From assembly GCF_024127895.1 (NCBI RefSeq), contig NZ_JAMYBK010000027.1, positions 1 through 58,019 on the forward strand: a DNA stretch of 58,019 nucleotides, written 5' to 3'. The notes under the pieces were generated by a model. That model made no database searches and was not told where the DNA came from. It saw nothing but the letters and a program-made list of their open reading frames with translations. This DNA is from Pseudomonas guariconensis (GTDB lineage: Bacteria > Pseudomonadota > Gammaproteobacteria > Pseudomonadales > Pseudomonadaceae). Position numbers and translations under genes: made by a program. Positions 1-9,037 of the stretch are shown here, in pieces (position 1 is the stretch's first letter; each line of letters opens with the position of its first letter).

Positions 1-28
1 AAGCACCCACACGAATTGCTTGATTCGA

Positions 29-40
29 TTGTTAAAGAGC
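29..40 (-). promoter_or_regulatory. boxA antitermination element of the rRNA leader
   Basis: The minus strand reads GCTCTTTAACAA, the conserved boxA that recruits NusB/S10 antitermination factors to rRNA transcripts. It is followed towards the window edge by CAAGCAATTCGTGTGGGTGC, which I recognise from the leader just before Pseudomonas 16S rRNA. The stretch 1-200 is therefore untranslated rrn leader. The short open frame across it on the plus strand is not a gene. Confidence 0.85.
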
Positions 41-206
41 GTTTGGTCAAGAGCGTTTCGTCTCAACCGAGGCGCGCATTCTACGCTTTCCTCAGAGTCT
101 GTCAAGCGTTTGTTTTGAAGTCTTTTTTCGAAGCTGCTTTCTTATCGAAAGCGTTCAACTTCAACTGCCACCTGACTCGCAGCAAGTGCATCGCTGCGGG
201 AGGCGA

Positions 207-234
207 ATAATACGCGCTTTGAATTCAGAGTCAA
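207..234 (-). promoter_or_regulatory. Ribosomal RNA operon promoter (leftward)
   Basis: Read on the minus strand, a -35 hexamer TTGACT (229-234) and a -10 hexamer TATTAT (207-212) are separated by 16 bases. An A/T-rich tract that could act as an UP element lies just upstream (about 235-260), and a GC-rich discriminator follows the -10. This is the typical architecture of a bacterial rrn P1 promoter under stringent control. The boxA sequence downstream supports the assignment. The rRNA genes themselves lie beyond the left edge of the window. Confidence 0.85.
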
Positions 235-415
235 CACTCCCGTCGAAAAAAGTTTCGCATGCCCGAGGCAACCGCACGAAACGCTCCTCTATTCATATGA
301 ACAGTTGAATTTCGCCCTGGGCGCGGCTTCCCCGCCCAGGCTGGCCTATCCTGACTGAACCCTCCCCGGTGCTTGCCTGGCAAGGGGGCGCTGTTCAAGA
401 AGGAGTCGCCCGCGC

Positions 416-2992
416 ATGGACAGGATCGTCGACCTCCCCGCTCCGCGCCTGCAGGTCCGCCGTCTGATCGGCGGCTTTTCCCTACTGTTCGCCCTTGCCG
501 CGCTGGTCACCTTGGGCGCCCTGTTCAACATCGCCGCTACCCTCGACCGACAGGAACGCCAACGCAGCACCTTTCACGCCACCCAGGCGCTGGAACAGCG
601 CCTGCTCGCCTCCCGCCAGTTTCTCTCCAGCTATGCCGTCTGGGATGCCGCCTACCAGCACCTGGCCAACGAGGTCGACTGGCATTGGGCCTATGACGAG
701 AAGAATGTCGGCGAATCGCTGTACAGCGCCAGCGGGTTCGAAGGTGTCTTCGTGGTCGACGACCGGCATACCCGCTACGCCCTGTTAAGAGGCGAGCCAA
801 CCGACCTCCCCGCCGAGACCTTCATCGATGCCCCGCTGGCACCGATCATCGCCCAGGCCCGCCAGGTAGCCGTCGACCGCGAACAGGTCACTCACTTCGT
901 GCTGTTCGATGGCTGGCCCGCGGTGCTCAGCGCCGCTGCCGTGCGCCCGGACATGGAGGTCCTGAAGATCGATGTCGGCAAGGCGCCGGTGATGCTGTTC
1001 GTCGACCAGTTGACCGAGGCCAAGCTGGCCCACCTGGGCGAAGGCGCGGGGCTGGCCGACATGCGCCTGGAAAAGAACACGACCACGCACCGGGCCACGC
1101 CACGCATCGTCCTGGGCGACACCGGCTACCACCTGACCTGGACCACCCCGCTGCCAGGCCGGCAACTGCTCTGGGCGGTCCTGCCGCCGCTGCTGGGCGC
1201 CCTGCTGGTGCTCGGCCTGGTGATGCTCTACCTGTTCCGCCATGCCCTGCGCAGTTCCCGCGCCATCGACCAGAGCCTGCAGCGCCTGCGACACAGCAAC
1301 CAGGCGCTGGAGGCCAGCGAGCAGCGCTTTCGTGCCGTTGCCGAGGCCACCTCCGACTGGATCTGGGAAACCGATCGCCACCAGCGCCTGACCTACCTGT
1401 CGCAGCGCTTCGCCAGCGTCACGGGCTATCGGCTCGAAGACTGGCTGGGGCAACCGCTGAACCAACTGCTGGCCTGCGATACCACGCCCCTGGCCTCCTG
1501 GCTCGACGCCCAGGCCGAAGCCGACCCACAGCAGATGGCCAACCTACGCTGCGCCTACCACGACCCCAACGGGCAGCACCGCTACTGCCGCATGTCCGCA
1601 CGGCCGATCCTGGTCGACGGCAAGCTCGCCGGCTTTCGCGGAACCGCCAGCGACATCACCCATGAAGTCGCCGCCCACGCGCACATCCAGCACCTGTCGC
1701 TGCACGATGCGCTGACCGGCCTGGCCAACCGCAACAAGCTCACGCGCCATCTGGAACAGGCCCTGCAACGCGGCAGCGATGCACCGCCGCTGACCTTGCT
1801 GCTGCTGGACCTGGACAATTTCAAGCCGATCAACGACGCCCTCGGCCATGCCATCGGCGATGCGGTACTGCAGGAAGTGGCGTCGCGCCTGCGCGAGGCC
1901 ACCCGCGAAGACGACCTGGTGGCGCGCCTGGGCGGCGACGAGTTCGCCCTGGTCGTCGAGGCCATGGACGACCGCAACGAGATCGATCGCCTCTGCACAC
2001 ACCTGATCGCCCTGTTGCGCCAGCCTATCGTCGTCAACGGACAGCGACTGCATGTCGGCGCCAGCCTCGGCATCGCCCAGACCGGCCCCCAGGTCTGCGA
2101 TGCCGGCGAGCTGGTACGCTGCGCCGATATCGCCCTGTACCAGGCCAAGGCCGACGGCAAGAACACCTGGCGTTACTTCTGCGCGCAGATGAACCAGCAG
2201 ATCCAGTACCGCCGGCAACTGGAGAACGACCTGCGCCAGGCCCTCGAGCAGGAGGCGTTCGTGCTCCATTACCAGCCCCGCTACCGCCTGCAGGACCTGC
2301 GGATCGTCTCGGTCGAAGCGCTGCTGCGCTGGCAGCATCCCCAGCAGGGCCTGCTCGGCCCCGATACCTTCATTCCCCTGGCCGAGCAGAGCGACCTGAT
2401 CGTCGCCCTCGGCCGCTGGGTATTGCGCCAAGCCTGCCGCACCGCCCGCCACTGGCAAGCAGAGTTGCTGGTCTCGGTGAACCTGTCGCCGGCGCAATGC
2501 TCCCGCAGCGACGTGGTCGCCGAGGTACGCGAGATTCTCCTGGAGACCGATTTCCCCGCCCAGCGCCTGGAACTCGAGATCACCGAAAACGTCATGCTCG
2601 CCGACATCGAAGGTGCCCTCGGCACCCTGCTCGCCCTGAAGGAGCTGGGTGTTCACCTGAACATGGATGACTTCGGCACGGGCTACTCCTCGCTGGGTTG
2701 CCTGCGCAGCTATCCGTTCGACAGCATCAAGATCGACAAGCGTTTCATCGCCGGCCTGACCAACCCGAACAGCAACGACCAGGCCGTGGTCCAGGCGATC
2801 ATCGACCTGGGCAAAGCCATGGGCCTGACGGTGACCGCCGAAGGGGTGGAAACCGAGCAGCAGCTCAGGATGCTGGCCGACAAAGGCTGCCATGAAGTCC
2901 AGGGCTACTACCTGAGCCGGCCGCTGGACCAGGCGAGCTTCGAGGCGCTGCTGCGCGAGGGTGATGCAGGGCGACTGCACAGCCGCCCCTGA
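416..2992 (+). CDS. CHASE4-like/PAS/GGDEF/EAL cyclic-di-GMP regulator
   Basis: This 858-residue inner-membrane protein probably both makes and degrades cyclic-di-GMP. A first membrane helix (about 21-43) is followed by a periplasmic CHASE4-like sensor domain (about 44-245), a second helix (about 250-274), a PAS domain (about 300-418), a GGDEF domain (about 425-590) and an EAL domain (about 605-850). The GGDEF signature at 506-510 is intact, and an inhibitory RxxD site (R497-D500) sits five residues before it. In the EAL domain the EALLRW, EITEN, DDFGTG and AEGVE motifs are all present, so both activities are plausible. An AAGGAG ribosome site precedes the ATG. It diverges from the rRNA promoter and has no partner gene. 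The signal sensed is unknown. Confidence 0.93.
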   Translation: MDRIVDLPAPRLQVRRLIGGFSLLFALAALVTLGALFNIAATLDRQERQRSTFHATQALEQRLLASRQFLSSYAVWDAAYQHLANEVDWHWAYDEKNVGESLYSASGFEGVFVVDDRHTRYALLRGEPTDLPAETFIDAPLAPIIAQARQVAVDREQVTHFVLFDGWPAVLSAAAVRPDMEVLKIDVGKAPVMLFVDQLTEAKLAHLGEGAGLADMRLEKNTTTHRATPRIVLGDTGYHLTWTTPLPGRQLLWAVLPPLLGALLVLGLVMLYLFRHALRSSRAIDQSLQRLRHSNQALEASEQRFRAVAEATSDWIWETDRHQRLTYLSQRFASVTGYRLEDWLGQPLNQLLACDTTPLASWLDAQAEADPQQMANLRCAYHDPNGQHRYCRMSARPILVDGKLAGFRGTASDITHEVAAHAHIQHLSLHDALTGLANRNKLTRHLEQALQRGSDAPPLTLLLLDLDNFKPINDALGHAIGDAVLQEVASRLREATREDDLVARLGGDEFALVVEAMDDRNEIDRLCTHLIALLRQPIVVNGQRLHVGASLGIAQTGPQVCDAGELVRCADIALYQAKADGKNTWRYFCAQMNQQIQYRRQLENDLRQALEQEAFVLHYQPRYRLQDLRIVSVEALLRWQHPQQGLLGPDTFIPLAEQSDLIVALGRWVLRQACRTARHWQAELLVSVNLSPAQCSRSDVVAEVREILLETDFPAQRLELEITENVMLADIEGALGTLLALKELGVHLNMDDFGTGYSSLGCLRSYPFDSIKIDKRFIAGLTNPNSNDQAVVQAIIDLGKAMGLTVTAEGVETEQQLRMLADKGCHEVQGYYLSRPLDQASFEALLREGDAGRLHSRP

Positions 2993-2995
2993 CAA

Positions 2996-3322
2996 CTACG
3001 CAGGAGAGATGCTGCGCTCGGCAACGATTTCCGCCAGGTCGGTGCGCCGCAGGTAGATCCGCAGGGGCTCGCCGATGTTCAGGCGATCGTCCACATGCTG
3101 CGCCAGCAGCAGTGCCAGGCGCTCACGGCACAGGACCATGCGCCGGCCCGCCTCTGGCCGCCAGACGAATTCGCTGCAGGGGATGATGCTGTCGCCGGCG
3201 ACGTCCAGGCCGAACGAATCCTCGGAGAAGCGCACGATGTGGGTGCCGCGCTTGCCATGGAAGCCGACGAAACCCTTGAGTCGATCGGCGGCGTTGCAGA
3301 TGTCCTGTGATGTAATGGCCAT
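2996..3322 (-). CDS. Conserved hypothetical protein, 108 aa
   Basis: I do not recognise a named family. I start it at the ATG at 3322 (MAITSQDICNAADRL), with a weak AGGT ribosome site. A longer frame reaches 3388, but that extension looks like non-coding sequence. The protein is soluble with no signal peptide or membrane segment. It mixes charged and beta-rich stretches and has scattered cysteines that form no obvious metal motif. It converges on the preceding cyclic-di-GMP gene with 3 bases between their ends, and diverges from the histidine kinase. It is probably a small cytoplasmic protein. Confidence 0.6.
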   Translation of the reverse strand: MAITSQDICNAADRLKGFVGFHGKRGTHIVRFSEDSFGLDVAGDSIIPCSEFVWRPEAGRRMVLCRERLALLLAQHVDDRLNIGEPLRIYLRRTDLAEIVAERSISPA

Positions 3323-3509
3323 GACGTACCTCGCAAGATGTTTGGAAGTGACGCACGCCAGGCACGAGCGGTCGCCTCTGGTGGGCAACGCGCAGGTGCC
3401 AGCCTAGCGCAAGTCCCGGACCGTTCGCCAAGGTTTTTCATCCGACGTCGCCTGTACCGCTAGACTGTAAGGCTCCAGCCCCCGTTTCCCACCCTGACAC
3501 TGGATTGTC

Positions 3510-4724
3510 ATGACCAACGCCGTCAGCGCCGACATCGCCACCATTGGCCGCATCAATGTCGTACCGGCCATCCTCCAGGTGATCTGCGAGACCACCGGCA
3601 TGCGCTTTGCTGCCGTGGCGCGGGTCACCGAGGACAGCTGGACCGCCTGCGCCGTGCTCGACAACCTGGGCTTCGGCCTCAAGGCCGGTGACGAGCTCGA
3701 TGTGGCCAGCACCCTGTGCCACGAGATCCGCAGCAGCCAGCAGACCATCGTGATCGACAAGGCCAGCGAGGACGAGCAGTACTGCCGTCACCACACGCCG
3801 CGCATCTACCGCTTCGAGAGCTATATCTCGGTGCCGGTGCTACGTGCCGACGGCCGCTTCTTCGGCACCCTCTGCGCCCTCGACCCCGAGCCTGCGCAGC
3901 TCAAGGGCAGCGCCATCCAGCCGATGATGGAGTCGTTCGCCCGCCTGCTGTCGATCCAGATCGAAAGCGAGGAAAACGCCCAGCGCACCGAGCGCGCCCT
4001 GCAGAAGGAACGCGCCATGGCGGAGGTACGCGAACAGTTCATCGCCGTGCTCGGCCACGACCTGCGCAACCCCTTGTTCGCCATCACCGCCGGCGCAGAA
4101 CTGCTGGCCCAGCGCCTGCAGGACGACAAGAGTCGCGCCATCGCCCGTCATATCCTCACCAGTGGCCGTCGTGCCTCACAGTTGGTGCGCGATGTGCTGG
4201 ACTTCGCCCGAGGCCGTCTCGGTGCCGGCATCCCCCTCAACCAGCAGCCCTGCCCAGACCTGCGCGAAGCCCTTGGCCATGTCGCCTCGGAGCTGCAACG
4301 GGTGCATCCGCAGCGACGCATCCTGCTGGACATCGCCGACATCGGCGGCCTGCGCTGCGACCGCGAACGGGTGGCCCAGTTGCTTTCCAACCTGATCGCC
4401 AACGCGCTCACCCACGGCGCCCCCGACGGGCCAGTCACGGTCAGCGCGGCCATCCGCGATGGCACCTTCGTGCTCAGCGTCCACAACCTCGGCGAACCCA
4501 TCCCCGCGCAGACACTGGCCCAGCTGTTCCAGCCTTTTTCCCGGCCATTGTCCGACGCCCCCCAACAAGGCCTGGGCCTGGGCCTGTACATCGCCAACCA
4601 GATCGCCCTGGCCCATGGCGGGTACATGGACGTGGCCTCCAGCGCACAGGCCGGGACCCTGTTCAGCTTCCGCCTGCCGGTGGATCGACCTGAGACGCCA
4701 GCAGCGCCGCCAGCCAGTCCATGA
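3510..4724 (+). CDS. GAF-domain sensor histidine kinase (orphan, cytoplasmic)
   Basis: This 404-residue protein has no membrane helix. An N-terminal GAF domain (about 15-155) contains a TLCHEI segment and GTLCALDPEP, a pattern frequent in phytochrome-type and light- or redox-sensing GAF domains. A HisKA dimerisation domain follows, with the phospho-acceptor H183 in the H-box GHDLRNPL. The HATPase domain has an N-box (NLIANALTHG) and a G-box (GLGLGLYIAN). No response regulator lies next to it, so its partner must be elsewhere. The last 62 bases overlap, tail to tail, the end of the LysR gene on the other strand. Whether the GAF domain binds a chromophore or small ligand cannot be told from the sequence. 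Confidence 0.88.
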   Translation: MTNAVSADIATIGRINVVPAILQVICETTGMRFAAVARVTEDSWTACAVLDNLGFGLKAGDELDVASTLCHEIRSSQQTIVIDKASEDEQYCRHHTPRIYRFESYISVPVLRADGRFFGTLCALDPEPAQLKGSAIQPMMESFARLLSIQIESEENAQRTERALQKERAMAEVREQFIAVLGHDLRNPLFAITAGAELLAQRLQDDKSRAIARHILTSGRRASQLVRDVLDFARGRLGAGIPLNQQPCPDLREALGHVASELQRVHPQRRILLDIADIGGLRCDRERVAQLLSNLIANALTHGAPDGPVTVSAAIRDGTFVLSVHNLGEPIPAQTLAQLFQPFSRPLSDAPQQGLGLGLYIANQIALAHGGYMDVASSAQAGTLFSFRLPVDRPETPAAPPASP

Positions 4725-5580
4725 ACACCTGGACCCGGCGCGGCACATGGCGCTGCCGGGCATACAACAGGGAAACCGGCATCGCCTGGGCCTGCCAGGC
4801 CTCGAGCACCGACACCAGCGCGCCGCTGCGCAGGTGTTCGGCCACCCCGACCGCCGGCACCTGGATCAGGCCAAGGCCAGCCAGGCAGGCGGCGGAATAG
4901 GCTTCGGTGTTGTTGACCGTGACCACGCCGCCCATGGCCTGGAAGCGCAGTTCGCCATTGTGCTCGTACTCGAACCCCGGGCTGCGTGAGCCCAGGTTGC
5001 GCACGTAGTGGACCAGCCGGTGCCCTGCCAGGTCTTCGAGGCTGCGGGGCTCGCCGTGGCGGGCCAGGTAGGCAGGGCTGAGGCAGTTGCGCATGCTCAA
5101 GCGGCCCACAGGCCGCGCCACCACATCCAGGTCACTCAGGGCGCCGATGCGTAGCACGCAGTCGAAACCTTCGCGCAACAGGTCGACCTGGCGGTCGGTG
5201 CAACTGATCTCCACCTCCAGGTGTGGGTAGCGCGCGAGGAACTCCGGTAATGCCGGGACGATGACCCGACGGGCCATCATGGTCGGCAGGTCGATGCGCA
5301 GGCATCCGGCCAGCGCGGCATCGTCGCCCCGGAACAGGTGCTCGATCTCGTCCATGCCCGAGAGCAGGTCCTTGCTGCGCTCGTACAACAACACGCCATC
5401 CTGGGTCGCCTGCACCCGGCGGGTGGTACGGTTGAACAGGCGCGTGCCCAGCAGGTTCTCCAGCGCCCTGACCTGCTCCGACACCGTCGAGCGTGGCAAC
5501 CCCAGGTGTTCGCCAGCCTGGGTGAAACTGGCCAGTTCACTGACCCTGACGAAGGTTCGCAAGAGTTCCAGCTTGTTCAT
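4663..5580 (-). CDS. LysR-family transcriptional regulator (first pair)
   Basis: The 305-residue protein has the standard LysR layout. The N-terminal winged helix-turn-helix (MNKLELLRTFVRV...RSTVSEQVRALE) covers about residues 1-60, and a periplasmic-binding-protein-like effector domain fills about 90-295. It diverges from the short-chain dehydrogenase at 5698, and the 117-base gap holds nested inverted repeats, so that gene is the likely target. The effector is unknown. Its 3' end overlaps the histidine kinase gene by 62 bases on the opposite strand. Confidence 0.92.
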   Translation of the reverse strand: MNKLELLRTFVRVSELASFTQAGEHLGLPRSTVSEQVRALENLLGTRLFNRTTRRVQATQDGVLLYERSKDLLSGMDEIEHLFRGDDAALAGCLRIDLPTMMARRVIVPALPEFLARYPHLEVEISCTDRQVDLLREGFDCVLRIGALSDLDVVARPVGRLSMRNCLSPAYLARHGEPRSLEDLAGHRLVHYVRNLGSRSPGFEYEHNGELRFQAMGGVVTVNNTEAYSAACLAGLGLIQVPAVGVAEHLRSGALVSVLEAWQAQAMPVSLLYARQRHVPRRVQVFMDWLAALLASQVDPPAGGS

Positions 5581-5599
5581 GCATGGCCCCTATTGTCCG

Positions 5600-5628
5600 G
5601 TGAATACGAACAGTATTTCCGGATTCAC
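5600..5628. promoter_or_regulatory. Nested inverted repeats in a LysR/dehydrogenase gap
   Basis: AATAC-N5-GTATT (5603-5617) is a perfect inverted repeat. It lies inside a wider one whose arms are GTGAAT (5600-5605) and ATTCAC (5623-5628). LysR proteins bind dyad sites in the promoter shared with a divergent target, so this is a plausible operator. It is not a classic T-N11-A box, and binding is inferred only. Confidence 0.45.
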
Positions 5629-5697
5629 AGGATTTAACAGCCCTGCCTCGATCAATAACCTGTTGCCATCGTCACCACCATCAACGAGGTAACCGAC

Positions 5698-6456
5698 ATG
5701 ACCCGCAAGCTCGCTCTGATCACCGGCGCCAGCCGCGGCCTGGGCAGGAACGCCGCCGAGCACCTGGCCGCACGCGGCATCGACATCATCGGCACCTACC
5801 ACAGCAAGGCCGACGAGGCCCGCGCCGTAGCCGAACGCCTGGAACAGGCCGGGGTGAAGGCCGCCATGCTGCAGCTGGATGTCAGCGACAGCGGCAGCTT
5901 CGTCGCCTTCGCCGAACGCCTGGGCGAAACCCTCCAGCAGCGGTTCGACCGCCCCGATTTCGACTTCCTGGTGAACAATGCCGGCATCGGCGTGAACGTG
6001 CCCTTCGCCGAAACCAGCGAGGCCCAGTTCGACCAGTTGCTGAACATCCAGCTCAAAGGGCCGTTCTTCCTGACCCAGCGCCTGTTGCCGCTGCTGGCCG
6101 ACGGTGGCCGCATCGTCAACATCTCCAGCGGCCTGACCCGTTTCGCCCTGCCCGGCTATGCCGCCTACGCCGCCATGAAGGGGGCGATGGAGGTACTGAC
6201 CCGCTACCAGGCCAAGGAACTGGGCGCGCACGGTATTCGCGTGAACATCCTGGCACCAGGCGCCATCGAGACCGATTTCGGTGGCGGCGTCGTACGCGAC
6301 AACCAGCAGGTCAATGCTTTCATCGCCAGCAATACCGCGCTGGGGCGTGTCGGCCTGCCCGACGACATCGGCGCCGCCATAGCCCTGTTGCTGGAAGAAG
6401 GCAATGGCTGGATCACCGGCCAGCGCCTGGAGGTTTCCGGCGGCATGTTCCTTTAA
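5698..6456 (+). CDS. Short-chain dehydrogenase/reductase (first pair)
   Basis: This 252-residue classical SDR has the cofactor motif TGASRGLG near residues 9-16, the NNAG motif, a catalytic Ser (VNISSG) and YAAMK carrying the Tyr and Lys. The family catalyses NAD(P)-dependent oxidoreduction of alcohols and ketones, and the C-terminal sequence VSGGMFL is typical. The substrate is not evident. The gene diverges from the LysR gene at 4663-5580 and overlaps the end of the next LysR gene by 4 bases, tail to tail. It is probably controlled by the divergent LysR protein. Confidence 0.9.
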   Translation: MTRKLALITGASRGLGRNAAEHLAARGIDIIGTYHSKADEARAVAERLEQAGVKAAMLQLDVSDSGSFVAFAERLGETLQQRFDRPDFDFLVNNAGIGVNVPFAETSEAQFDQLLNIQLKGPFFLTQRLLPLLADGGRIVNISSGLTRFALPGYAAYAAMKGAMEVLTRYQAKELGAHGIRVNILAPGAIETDFGGGVVRDNQQVNAFIASNTALGRVGLPDDIGAAIALLLEEGNGWITGQRLEVSGGMFL

Positions 6457-7241
6457 AGGCTGGCCGGGCCACTCAGGAACTGCTGCAGGCTGGCCAGCGC
6501 CGGCAGTACCAGGGCCTGGCTGGTCAGGCACAGGCCGACCCGACGGCGCAGCGCCAGCCCCGGGCTTGGCTGCCAGTAGATGCCCGGGTGGCGTTCGACC
6601 AGCGATTGCGGCAACCAGGCCGCGCCCAAGCCGGCAGCGACCATGGCCAGGGCCTGCTGCAACGAAGCGGCCTGGCCCACCTGCTCGCCCTCGCCATACA
6701 GGCTCATCAGCCGTTGGTGCGAGGGGTGGTGCGGGCAGGTGATCCAGCGCCCGTCGGGCTGGCTGCCGATAGCCATCGTCAGGACGAAAGCTTCCTCCCA
6801 CAGCGGCAGGAACAGCTCATCCTCGCAACGCAGCGCCTCGTCGGCCAGCCGCGCATCACCATCGCAGCCCTCCAGCAAGGTCAACTGCAAGCCATCGACG
6901 GCCTGGCTGGCCAGGCGCACGCAGGCTTCGACCTGTGCCGGCGCGATATCCGCCTCGATACCCAATGCCAACGACACCCGCTCCTGCCCCTGGCGGAAAC
7001 GCAGGCGCAGCGCCTCGGCTTCAGCGACCATGCGGCACGCCTGCGGATACAGCTGGCGCGCCTGTTCGCTGACCTCGACCCCACGGGCCTGACGCAGGAA
7101 CAGTTCGACGCCCAGGTCGTCCTCCAACTGGCGAATGGTCACCGACAAGGTCGGCTGGGCCACGCACAAGCGCTGCGCGGCGACGGTGATGTTGCGTTCT
7201 TCGAACACAGCGATGAACGCTTTGAGGTGACGGATATCCAT
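6453..7241 (-). CDS. LysR-family transcriptional regulator (second pair)
   Basis: The protein begins MDIRHLKAFIAVFEE and has the LysR winged-helix domain at residues 1-60 (QPTLSVTIRQLEDDLG), followed by an effector domain. At about 262 residues it is somewhat short for the family, mainly in the effector half. I chose the ATG at 7241 because it matches the usual family N terminus. An upstream ATG at 7259 would add six residues, and neither start has a strong ribosome site. The gene diverges from the dehydrogenase at 7343 and is its likely regulator. Confidence 0.88.
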   Translation of the reverse strand: MDIRHLKAFIAVFEERNITVAAQRLCVAQPTLSVTIRQLEDDLGVELFLRQARGVEVSEQARQLYPQACRMVAEAEALRLRFRQGQERVSLALGIEADIAPAQVEACVRLASQAVDGLQLTLLEGCDGDARLADEALRCEDELFLPLWEEAFVLTMAIGSQPDGRWITCPHHPSHQRLMSLYGEGEQVGQAASLQQALAMVAAGLGAAWLPQSLVERHPGIYWQPSPGLALRRRVGLCLTSQALVLPALASLQQFLSGPASL

Positions 7242-7342
7242 AGACAGAACCGATGTCATCCAGAGAAATAAGCCGTTTTTCAGGGCCGAAAGGGTTATCT
7301 AGAATCCCGGCCATCGAAAACGATTATGCCTGGGAGGCAGTC

Positions 7343-8071
7343 ATGAACAAACCGCTGATCATCGTCACGGGCGCCAGCTCCGGTATCGGCGCCGCTACCG
7401 CTCGCCTGTTCTCCGCCGCCGGCCACCCGCTGCTGCTGGTCGCTCGACGGCTGGAGCGTCTCGAAGCGCTGGGCCTGCCCGATTGCCTGTGCCGCGCCGT
7501 GGACATCCGCGACCGTGCGACACTGGCCGCCGCCGTGCAGGAAGCCGAAGCGCTGTATGGGCCGGCCGATGCGCTGGTGAACAATGCCGGGGTGATGCTG
7601 CTGGGGCAGATGCACGAACAGGATCCGCAGCAGTGGGAGCGCATGTTCGACATCAACGTCAAAGGGCTGCTCAACGGCGTGCATGCCCTGCTCGGCGGCA
7701 TGGTCGAGCGGCGCCGCGGCACGCTGATCAATGTCAGCTCCGTGGCTGGGCGCAAGACCTTCCCCAACCACGTGGCCTACGTGGGCAGCAAGTTCGCCGT
7801 GCATGGGTTGTCGGAGAACCTGCGCGAGGAGCTGGCACCGCATAACGTGCGGGTGGTGACCATTGCGCCGGGTGCGGTGGAGACCGAGTTGCTCGGGCAT
7901 ACCACCGACGAGGGCATCAAGCGCGACTACGAGGCCTGGAAGGCCAATGACATGGGAGGCGTGGTGCTGGCGGCGGAGGATGTGGCCGGGGCCATCGTCT
8001 GGGCTTACCAGCAGCCACAGCAGGTATGCATTCGAGAGATCGTGCTGGCGGCTACGGCGCAGCAGCCCTGA
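7343..8071 (+). CDS. Short-chain dehydrogenase/reductase (second pair)
   Basis: The 242-residue classical SDR starts at the ATG at 7343 (MNKPLIIVTGASSGIG), preceded by a GGGAGG ribosome site. A longer frame from 7253 lacks support. TGASSGIG binds the NAD(P) cofactor, NNAG follows, and YVGSK carries the catalytic Tyr/Lys. It resembles the YdfG/clavaldehyde-dehydrogenase-like group of SDRs with broad hydroxy-acid or aldehyde substrates, but the substrate cannot be assigned. It diverges from a LysR gene, repeating the arrangement just upstream. Confidence 0.9.
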   Translation: MNKPLIIVTGASSGIGAATARLFSAAGHPLLLVARRLERLEALGLPDCLCRAVDIRDRATLAAAVQEAEALYGPADALVNNAGVMLLGQMHEQDPQQWERMFDINVKGLLNGVHALLGGMVERRRGTLINVSSVAGRKTFPNHVAYVGSKFAVHGLSENLREELAPHNVRVVTIAPGAVETELLGHTTDEGIKRDYEAWKANDMGGVVLAAEDVAGAIVWAYQQPQQVCIREIVLAATAQQP

Positions 8072-8156
8072 ACAGCCGGGCTTCAGTTGCATTTAGGATC
8101 GCTTCGCGCCCCATCGTCGGCAATATTGGCGCCGTCGCCTGCCGTATCCATGAGGC

Positions 8157-9026
8157 TCAACGCTCGGCCTGGTCCTCTTGCACCTGCACGCTCGCCGTCA
8201 TCCCGGCACTGAGGCTCACGCCCTCGGGTATCCGGTCCAGGCGTATCCGCACCGGTATGCGCTGCGCCAGGCGTACCCAGTTGAAGGTCGGCTCGACCTC
8301 GGGCAACAACTGGCTGTCGGGGTTGCTGTTACGGTCGGTGATGCCGCGGCTGATGCTTTCCACATGCCCCTGGATCGATTCGCCCGCGCCCATCAGCCAG
8401 ACCTTGACCGGGTCACCCTCGCGAATGCGCGGCAGCTTGGTCTCCTCGAAGTAGGCCTGGATATAGAAGGTCGAGTCGTCCACCAGCGCCATCACCGGCT
8501 GCCCGGTGGTGACATAGTTACCCTCGGCCAGGCGCAGGTTGGTGATGTGCCCGCTACGCGGCGCGCGTACTTCGCTGCGGGCCAGGTTGATCTTGGCCAC
8601 CTGCAACTGCGCCTCGGCCTCGTGCAGCTCGCCCCGGGCGATCGCGGCGTTGATCTGGGCGTTCTCCCGCAGTTCGGCGCTGATCGCCCCCGGCCCCAAC
8701 GCGGTACGCCGCGCCGCCTCGCGCTCACGCAGGCGCAACTGCTGGGCGCGGGTCTCGGCCACCGCGCTGGCCTGGTCGAACGCGGCCTGGAAGCGCTCGC
8801 GGTCGATGCTCATGAGCACCTCGCCCGCCTTGACCTGCTGGTTGTCGTGCACCGCGAGCCGGCGCACCCAGCCGGAAACGTCCGGTGCGATCACCACCAC
8901 ATCGGCGCGCACCCGCGCATCGCGGGTCCAGGGGGTGAGCATGTAGTACTGCCACAGGCGATAGCCGGCGAACACCGCGACCACCACCACACACAAGGTA
9001 ACCAAGATACGTACCGCTGTACGCAT
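8157..9026 (-). CDS. aaeA: AaeA-like membrane-fusion efflux subunit
   Basis: This 289-residue HlyD-family periplasmic adaptor starts at the ATG at 9026, which has a clear AAGGAG site. It has one N-terminal membrane helix (about 5-27), a biotinyl-lipoyl-like beta domain with VSGWVRRLAV and VRAPRSGHITNLR halves, a helical hairpin between them, and a beta-barrel domain. It would link an inner-membrane pump to an outer-membrane channel. It is the last gene of an aaeB-aaeX-aaeA operon. In E. coli the equivalent pump expels hydroxylated aromatic acids; the substrate here is inferred only from that family. Confidence 0.88.
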   Translation of the reverse strand: MRTAVRILVTLCVVVVAVFAGYRLWQYYMLTPWTRDARVRADVVVIAPDVSGWVRRLAVHDNQQVKAGEVLMSIDRERFQAAFDQASAVAETRAQQLRLREREAARRTALGPGAISAELRENAQINAAIARGELHEAEAQLQVAKINLARSEVRAPRSGHITNLRLAEGNYVTTGQPVMALVDDSTFYIQAYFEETKLPRIREGDPVKVWLMGAGESIQGHVESISRGITDRNSNPDSQLLPEVEPTFNWVRLAQRIPVRIRLDRIPEGVSLSAGMTASVQVQEDQAER

Positions 9027-9037
9027 GGATCGACTCC

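Noticed and set aside
16..210. A 64-codon plus-strand frame at the left edge
   Set aside because: The region is the antisense side of the rRNA leader, with boxA and promoter on the other strand.
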